Origin: Candidatus Avelusimicrobium faecicola
GTDB taxonomy: Bacteria > Elusimicrobiota > Elusimicrobia > Elusimicrobiales > Elusimicrobiaceae
Assembly (NCBI GenBank): GCA_900540405.1
Contig: UQFW01000057.1
Span: 1 to 8,872, forward strand
Direction: 5' to 3'
DNA length: 8,872 nt
The notes beneath the pieces were generated by a model. The model was given only the letters and a program-made list of their open reading frames with translations, ran no database searches and was not told the origin of the DNA. Position 1 is the stretch's first letter; the number at the start of each line of letters is the position of its first letter. The position numbers and the translations under genes were made by a program. Shown in pieces: positions 4,931-8,872 of the stretch.

Positions 4931-5466
4931 AAAAACTTTTGTACTTATTTTTTGCCGTTGTAGCCACTGCCGCCTGCCAAGGGAAAAAAGATTTTTCCCC
5001 CAACGAAGAACCGGGCATGCAGCGGGCCAATGCCGTATCCATTTTTGAATCCAAAGACAGCCAAAAACGCTGGATATTAAACTCCCGGGATGTGGACTTT
5101 TCCGACTTGCAAAACGCCGCTTTGGTGGCGCCGGAACTGCTTTGGAAAGACAACGGAAAAGATGCCGGAAAAGTGACCGCGGAACGCGGGGTGTTTAATT
5201 ATGCACAGCGGCTTGTCACCCTGCAAGGCCATGTAAAAGCGGTTTCTTTGATACACGGCCTGACGTTGGAAACAGACCACATTTATTATGATGTGGATAA
5301 AGACCGCGTTTGGAGCGACAAAAAAACCGTTGTCACCCGCGGCGGAGTGCGCACGGTAGCCAAACACGGGGTGGAAACCAACTCCAAATTAACGCAAATA
5401 GAATTTAAGAAACAATCCACCGCCCTGCCGGCCACCGTAAAAGAACTCAAGGGGCAATTAAAATGA
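4927..5466 (+). CDS. lptC: LptC-like LPS-export periplasmic protein, predicted lipoprotein
   Basis: LptC receives LPS from the LptB2FG ABC transporter at the inner membrane and passes it to LptA. The 179-residue product starts with a short signal MKKLLYLFFAVVATAAC, and Cys17 may be lipidated (lipobox TAAC, imperfect). The rest matches the beta-jellyroll repeat pattern: FESKDSQKRWILNSRDVDFSD (39-59), TAERGVFNYAQRLVTLQGHV (84-103), LTLETDHIYYDVDKDRVWSD (112-131). The second and third are typical of LptC/OstA strands, in which a residue to be exposed is followed by an 'L-G-x-V' turn. Identity rests on these strands plus position between kdsA and the LptA-like and lptB genes. E. coli LptC has a transmembrane helix instead of a lipid anchor. 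ATGA overlaps join it to the genes on both sides. Confidence 0.8.
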   Translation: MKKLLYLFFAVVATAACQGKKDFSPNEEPGMQRANAVSIFESKDSQKRWILNSRDVDFSDLQNAALVAPELLWKDNGKDAGKVTAERGVFNYAQRLVTLQGHVKAVSLIHGLTLETDHIYYDVDKDRVWSDKKTVVTRGGVRTVAKHGVETNSKLTQIEFKKQSTALPATVKELKGQLK

Positions 5467-6350
5467 AAATAACGCGCCTGTTTATCCTGTTTTCTATCCC
5501 CTGGTTAGCGGCGGCGTGTGCCACCGTTAAGCAGGAAGGCCCGGCCGTTCCCGCGCCGGGGCCCAAAATTTCCCGCGCCAAAGACGCGCTGAAACGCAAA
5601 ACGCCCAAATTCAACGCCCCGCAAACGCTGGGCGGCCTGATTGCAAGCGACAGCTGGACCGTTTATCCCGAAAAACAACAGGAAGAATTTAAGGGCCACG
5701 TTTCCTACGATAACGGCGTTTACACCTTCCGCGCGGATTATGCCTTGTCCGATAGGGCCAAAAGCACTTTTTCCGCCGCCGGAAACATTTACATGAAACA
5801 GGCCGAAAAAAACGGCCCGCTCTATGAAGTTAAGGCAGACGACGGCCGCTATAACTATAAAACCGGCAAAGGCCGCCTTTCCGCCCGCAAAAACCGTTTT
5901 GTTTATCTAACTTATCAAGATGCGCAAGGCACCGCTACCCATGCGCAGGCCCGCAAAGCCGAATTTGACACCAATACAAAAACGTACCGCCTGTATCAAG
6001 ACGTGACGATTACCCGGCCCACTCCGGCAGGTACCGCCACCGTGACGGCTGAGCGCGTTTTGGCCCGCCAAAACGACCAATATGCCGTGTTGGAAGGCGG
6101 CGTTAAACTTTCCACGCCGCAATACACCATGACGGCGGACACCTTGGTTATGGACGGCAAAAACAATAAATCCTATGCGTTCGGTTCCCGCACGTTGTTG
6201 CAAGGCAAAACCGAACAGGGGCAATTTGCCGTCATTGCCGACCGCGCCGAAGCGGAAAATGAAACCCGCCTGCTCAGCCTAAAAGGCAAGGTGCAGGGGT
6301 GGCTGGTGTCGGACGAAATAAACAAAGCGGAAATTAACGATAAATTTTAA
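5463..6350 (+). CDS. lptA: LptA/OstA-like LPS-transport protein, probable lipoprotein
   Basis: LptA forms the periplasmic bridge that carries LPS from LptC to LptD. The 295-residue product has a hydrophobic signal ending in WLAAAC (Cys19 a likely lipidation site, though the -3 residue is Ala), then a proline-rich linker to about residue 60. Repeated OstA-type strands follow: YPEKQQEEFKGHVSYDNG, YALSDRAKSTFSAAGNIYM, YEVKADDGRYNYKTGKGRL, AEFDTNTKTYRLYQDVTI, TAERVLARQNDQYAVLEGGV, and ADRAEAENETRLLSLKGKV. It is longer than E. coli LptA (about 185 residues), with more repeats, so a single chain might span more of the periplasm. A lipid anchor would be unusual because classical LptA is soluble. It overlaps the LptC-like gene by ATGA and meets lptB at TAATG. 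Confidence 0.82.
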   Translation: MKITRLFILFSIPWLAAACATVKQEGPAVPAPGPKISRAKDALKRKTPKFNAPQTLGGLIASDSWTVYPEKQQEEFKGHVSYDNGVYTFRADYALSDRAKSTFSAAGNIYMKQAEKNGPLYEVKADDGRYNYKTGKGRLSARKNRFVYLTYQDAQGTATHAQARKAEFDTNTKTYRLYQDVTITRPTPAGTATVTAERVLARQNDQYAVLEGGVKLSTPQYTMTADTLVMDGKNNKSYAFGSRTLLQGKTEQGQFAVIADRAEAENETRLLSLKGKVQGWLVSDEINKAEINDKF

Positions 6351-6361
6351 TGAGGTTTACT

Positions 6362-7081
6362 ATGGAACTGCGCAGCGAAGAAATTAAAAAAGTATATAAA
6401 GACCGCATGGTAGTAAAAGGCGTAAATATTCATGTAAAATCCGGCGAGATTGTGGGTTTATTGGGCCCCAACGGCGCCGGGAAAACCACCTCTTTTTATA
6501 TGTTGGTGGGCTTTATCCGCCCCACCAGCGGCAAAGTATTTATTGATAACGACGACGTCACCCAACTGCCCATGTTCAAGCGCGCGCGCCACGGTTTAGG
6601 CTATCTGGCGCAGGAGCCCACCATTTTTAAGGGGCTGACCATAGAAGAAAACCTGTTAGCCGTATTGGAGCGCATTGAAAGCAACAAAACCGTACAAAAA
6701 CGCCGCGTGGAAGAACTGTTGGAAGAATTTGGCCTAACCCGCCTGGCCAAGCAAAAAGCGTGGACGCTTTCCGGCGGAGAAAAACGCCGTATGGAAATTG
6801 CCCGCTGTATGATTAGCAACCCCAAAATTATTTTATTGGACGAACCGTTTGTGGGGATTGACCCCATCACCGTGGCGGATTTGCGCAAAATGATTTTTAA
6901 GCTCAAAGACAAAGGGATTGGCGTGTTAATTACAGACCACAACGTGCGCGAAACCCTGCCGCTTACGGAGCGCGCGTACCTGATTTACGACGGTAAAATT
7001 TTGGTAGAGGGCGACCAAAACACCCTGCTTAACGACAAAAACGCCCGCCGCCTGTATTTGGGCGAAGACTTCAAAATGTAA
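6362..7081 (+). CDS. lptB: LPS-export ABC transporter ATP-binding protein LptB
   Basis: Cytoplasmic ATPase that powers LPS extraction from the inner membrane with LptF and LptG. The 239 residues contain Walker A GPNGAGKT (35-42), the Q-loop Gln84 (YLAQEPTIF), signature LSGGE (136-140) in LSGGEKRRMEIAR, Walker B IILLDEPFVGIDP with Asp160 and catalytic Glu161, and the H-loop His193 (TDHNVRET). Length and the YLAQEPTIF and DEPFVGIDP motifs are diagnostic of LptB among ABC ATPases. I place the start at 6362 because GAGG (6352-6355) lies 6 nt upstream and the protein then lines up with other LptB N-termini. The alternative ATG at 6350 overlaps the preceding stop (TAATG) and adds four residues. LptF and LptG must be encoded elsewhere. 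Confidence 0.96.
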   Translation: MELRSEEIKKVYKDRMVVKGVNIHVKSGEIVGLLGPNGAGKTTSFYMLVGFIRPTSGKVFIDNDDVTQLPMFKRARHGLGYLAQEPTIFKGLTIEENLLAVLERIESNKTVQKRRVEELLEEFGLTRLAKQKAWTLSGGEKRRMEIARCMISNPKIILLDEPFVGIDPITVADLRKMIFKLKDKGIGVLITDHNVRETLPLTERAYLIYDGKILVEGDQNTLLNDKNARRLYLGEDFKM

Positions 7082-7082
7082 A

Positions 7083-7907
7083 ATGAAAACAGATTTTAAC
7101 GCATTAAGCAAAGAATTAAAAGAGGCGTTCAACCGGCGCTTCCACCAACAGGCCAAATTTACGCCGGACACCAAAACGGTAGTGGCGGTGGTGGCGGATT
7201 TGAAAGACTATTTATTCCAATACCCGCCCTTGGCGCGGCGGTTTGGCGCGGCGCGGAGATTGGCCCAATGCGCCAAAAAGTTAGAAAAGCAAATCCTAAA
7301 CGCCATGTGCTTTATGTGCGAAACCCGTGGGGATTGCACCCTCTGCAAAGCGCAAGCCAAGTGCATTACCCAGCGTTTTTTTGCACAACTGCCCCAAATA
7401 CAACGGTTAATTATTTCGGACGTGCAAGCCGCGTTTGAGGGCGACCCCGCCGCCATTAGTGAAGTGGAACCCCTGCTTTGCTATCCGGGCGTTTTGGCGG
7501 TGGCTTATTACCGCCTGGCCCACGCCCTGCAAACGCAAGGCGTACAGCTTATCCCGCGCATTATTACGGAATACGCCCACAGTTTAACCGGCATTGATAT
7601 TCACCCCGGGGCGCAAATCGGCCCGGCCTTTTTTATTGACCACGGCACCGGGGTTGTAATTGGGGAAACGTGCGTTATCGGCGCGCATGTAAAACTTTAC
7701 CAAGGGGTCACGCTGGGGGCCAAGAGCTTTCCGCTGGACGAAAACGGGCACCCCGTAAAAGGCATTAAACGCCACCCGAACATTGGCAACCATGTAATTA
7801 TCTATGCCGAAACCACCGTTTTAGGAAATGTAAACATTGGCGACGGTGCCGTTTTGGGGGCCAATAAATGGATTACCGCCGACGTGCCCGCCGGAGCCAA
7901 AGTGTAG
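7083..7907 (+). CDS. cysE: Serine O-acetyltransferase with an internal cysteine cluster
   Basis: Acetylates serine with acetyl-CoA to O-acetylserine, the first step of cysteine synthesis. The C-terminal half (about 155-274) is a left-handed beta-helix of hexapeptide repeats: IDIHPGAQIG (171-180), FFIDHGTGVVIGETCVIG (183-200), VKLYQGVTLGAKS (203-215), KRHPNIGNHVIIYAETTVLG (229-248). Asp121, Asp186, His187 and His231 match the catalytic residues of the family (Asp92, Asp157, His158, His193 in E. coli), so activity is likely. The N-terminal helical domain is of the longer EpsC-like type and carries CFMCETRGDCTLCKAQAKC (76-94), five Cys in a C-x2-C-x5-C-x2-C-x5-C pattern. The protein stops at PAGAKV and lacks the usual C-terminal tail. 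It starts 1 bp after the lptB stop, without a clear ribosome-binding site, and is the last gene before the terminator. Confidence 0.9.
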   Translation: MKTDFNALSKELKEAFNRRFHQQAKFTPDTKTVVAVVADLKDYLFQYPPLARRFGAARRLAQCAKKLEKQILNAMCFMCETRGDCTLCKAQAKCITQRFFAQLPQIQRLIISDVQAAFEGDPAAISEVEPLLCYPGVLAVAYYRLAHALQTQGVQLIPRIITEYAHSLTGIDIHPGAQIGPAFFIDHGTGVVIGETCVIGAHVKLYQGVTLGAKSFPLDENGHPVKGIKRHPNIGNHVIIYAETTVLGNVNIGDGAVLGANKWITADVPAGAKV

Positions 7908-7926
7908 CCCCTCATTTACCCCACAA

Positions 7927-7952
7927 AAAAACCCCGCCAAAGCGGGGTTTTT
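7927..7952. terminator. Bidirectional intrinsic terminator between cysE and the pilin genes
   Basis: AAAAACCCCGC (7927-7937) pairs perfectly with GCGGGGTTTTT (7942-7952) around a 4-nt loop. The plus strand ends in five Ts and the minus strand in seven (7931-7925), so it can stop both converging transcripts: the KDO/Lpt/cysE operon from the left and the pilin genes from the right. Confidence 0.93.
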
Positions 7953-7963
7953 AATTTCAAAGT

Positions 7964-8446
7964 TTAATTACACGGCATAGAACCGGAAGCCTTCATACCG
8001 TATATAGCACATTGTTCGTTGGAACCGGTACAAAAGAAATGTCCGCCAGTCCCGCCCGGGGAGTACCAAAACGCCACCCCGGCCGTATCCCCGCTTAGGC
8101 GTCTGGCACACATATCGGAAACGCGCCCAGCCGGGAAAAACCTATAAGCAAAATACTTGGTATGCAGCCTCGCCTCCGCGCCGGTGCCATAGGGTGTGCC
8201 GGGGGTGCTGACGTCCAAACTGTTGGCCGTAAAAGCCGTGGGAATGGTAGACCAATCGTCCATTTCCATAGAAACTAAAAGCCGCTGTTTAGAATCGGAC
8301 ATTTTTTTAAGCAGGGCGCGGGCTTCCGCCGCGCGGGATTTTTCCACCGTTTTTTCATACAGCGGTACAGCCATAGTAATTAACATGGTCATAATCACAA
8401 CGGCTACCAATAATTCCATTAATGTAAAACCATTTTTTTTCATCAT
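7964..8446 (-). CDS. Type IV pilin-like protein (prepilin)
   Basis: A 160-residue prepilin. A short basic leader MMKKNG is followed by the class III cleavage site G6/F7 and the hydrophobic helix FTLMELLVAVVIMTMLITMAVP. Glu at mature position 5 is conserved, so prepilin peptidase should process and N-methylate it. The helix continues as EKTVEKSRAAEARALL. The globular head has Cys113, Cys139, Cys146 and Cys159, which could form two disulfides. The frame is open 16 codons upstream, but only the start at 8446 (or the ATG at 8443) gives a prepilin leader. GGGG at 8455-8452 lies 5 nt from the first and 8 nt from the second. It lies 13 bp after the stop of a second pilin gene, probably as one transcript, and ends at a bidirectional terminator. 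Whether it is a major pilin, minor pilin or type II secretion pseudopilin cannot be decided. Confidence 0.88.
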   Translation of the reverse strand: MMKKNGFTLMELLVAVVIMTMLITMAVPLYEKTVEKSRAAEARALLKKMSDSKQRLLVSMEMDDWSTIPTAFTANSLDVSTPGTPYGTGAEARLHTKYFAYRFFPAGRVSDMCARRLSGDTAGVAFWYSPGGTGGHFFCTGSNEQCAIYGMKASGSMPCN

Positions 8447-8459
8447 AATTTCCCCTTGC

Positions 8460-8872
8460 TTAACAGCCGCCGATTGTGTTGTCGTGTTCAACATCTATGG
8501 TATTGCAATATTCGGCAGAGCCCACACAAAACAGCTTTTGGTCTTCCCGTCGGAAAATAATACAAAAGCCGTCATATTTTTGACCATTTCTTTTGGCGGA
8601 AATCAGCGTGCCGTTTGGAATACTATAAATAAAATCAGAGGTCGTAAGTACGGAAGCTTTGTCGGTGCCGGCACCGCTATCCTGGAACATATCAAAACGG
8701 CCAATGCCTATATCCTCCTGGCCGGAAGCATACAAAGATTCATAATCGTCATACCCCAAATCCACCGCCAGACGTTCGCTGGAATCATACAAGTTTTTAA
8801 GCCCGCCGAGGGCTTGCGTCGCCCGGGAGCGCTCCACCGCGCGGCGGTATTGCGGCAACGCCACGGCAGATA
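8460..8872 (-). CDS. Type IV pilin-like protein, N-terminus outside the window (partial)
   Basis: About 136 C-terminal residues are visible. They begin with SAVALPQYRRAVERSRATQAL, which is the end of the pilin N-terminal helix (typically …IGILAAVALPQY…), so only the leader and about 20 residues of helix are missing. The apparent GTG at 8864 falls inside this helix and is not the true start. The head differs from that of the neighbouring pilin but shares its C-terminal pattern: FCVGSAEYC here against FCTGSNEQC there, each followed by a final Cys near the C-terminus (GGC, PCN). It is the upstream gene of the pair and ends in TAA at 8462-8460. The ribosome-binding site of the next pilin lies in the 13-bp gap. 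Confidence 0.88.
   Translation of the reverse strand, partial: SAVALPQYRRAVERSRATQALGGLKNLYDSSERLAVDLGYDDYESLYASGQEDIGIGRFDMFQDSGAGTDKASVLTTSDFIYSIPNGTLISAKRNGQKYDGFCIIFRREDQKLFCVGSAEYCNTIDVEHDNTIGGC

Noticed and set aside
5907..6224. 105-residue minus-strand frame opposite the LptA-like gene
   Set aside because: It is antisense to a gene with repeated OstA-type strands and locked by overlaps into the operon.

Overview
The window reads as chromosomal DNA from a diderm (LPS-making) bacterium with roughly balanced base composition. My best guess is a member of the Elusimicrobiota. The grounds are the tandem, divergent type IV pilin-like genes at the right end, together with a compact LPS-transport operon and a mix of AAA/TTT-rich and GCC/CCC-rich codons. 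That assignment is inference, as no rRNA or other taxonomic marker is present.

Left part (1-2297). A minus-strand lipoprotein of the OmpA/Pal family (140-670) is followed on its right by a 369-bp non-coding stretch. That stretch holds four exact DnaA boxes and two near-matches within 146 bp, flanked by AT-rich DNA, so it is a good candidate for a replication origin or a DnaA-controlled region. Next is a minus-strand exported protein (1040-2008) with an alpha/beta-hydrolase esterase fold whose catalytic residues seem to have been replaced. It diverges from a 56-codon plus-strand gene (2127-2297) that ends in a strong intrinsic terminator. A partial minus-strand reading frame may begin at the extreme left edge, beyond a 41-bp inverted repeat.

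Centre (2369-7952). All genes here lie on the plus strand and are tightly packed. An extended -10 promoter drives an exported HEAT-repeat-like protein, which overlaps dut (dUTPase). After a weak hairpin comes an envelope operon: kdsA (KDO-8-phosphate synthase, metal-dependent class), a 64-residue single-span membrane protein, an LptC-like lipoprotein, an LptA/OstA-like probable lipoprotein, lptB (the ABC ATPase of LPS export), and a serine acetyltransferase (cysE/epsC type) with an unusual cysteine cluster. Junctions from kdsA to lptB overlap by 1-4 bp, which implies translational coupling. The operon joins synthesis of the LPS inner-core sugar KDO to the Lpt machinery that moves LPS to the outer membrane. 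LptF, LptG and LptD are not in the window. A bidirectional terminator (7927-7952) closes the block.

Right part (7964-8872). Two minus-strand type IV pilin-like genes sit in tandem; the upstream one runs off the window. They share an N-terminal pilin helix and a C-terminal cysteine motif but little else, as expected of an expanded pseudopilin family.

The points most worth following up are the DnaA-box cluster, the Cys-rich insert in the serine acetyltransferase, the small membrane protein inside the KDO/Lpt operon, the apparently inactive esterase-fold protein with a terminator-like leader, and the short gene at 2127. I found no CRISPR array, tRNA, rRNA, insertion sequence or defence system.
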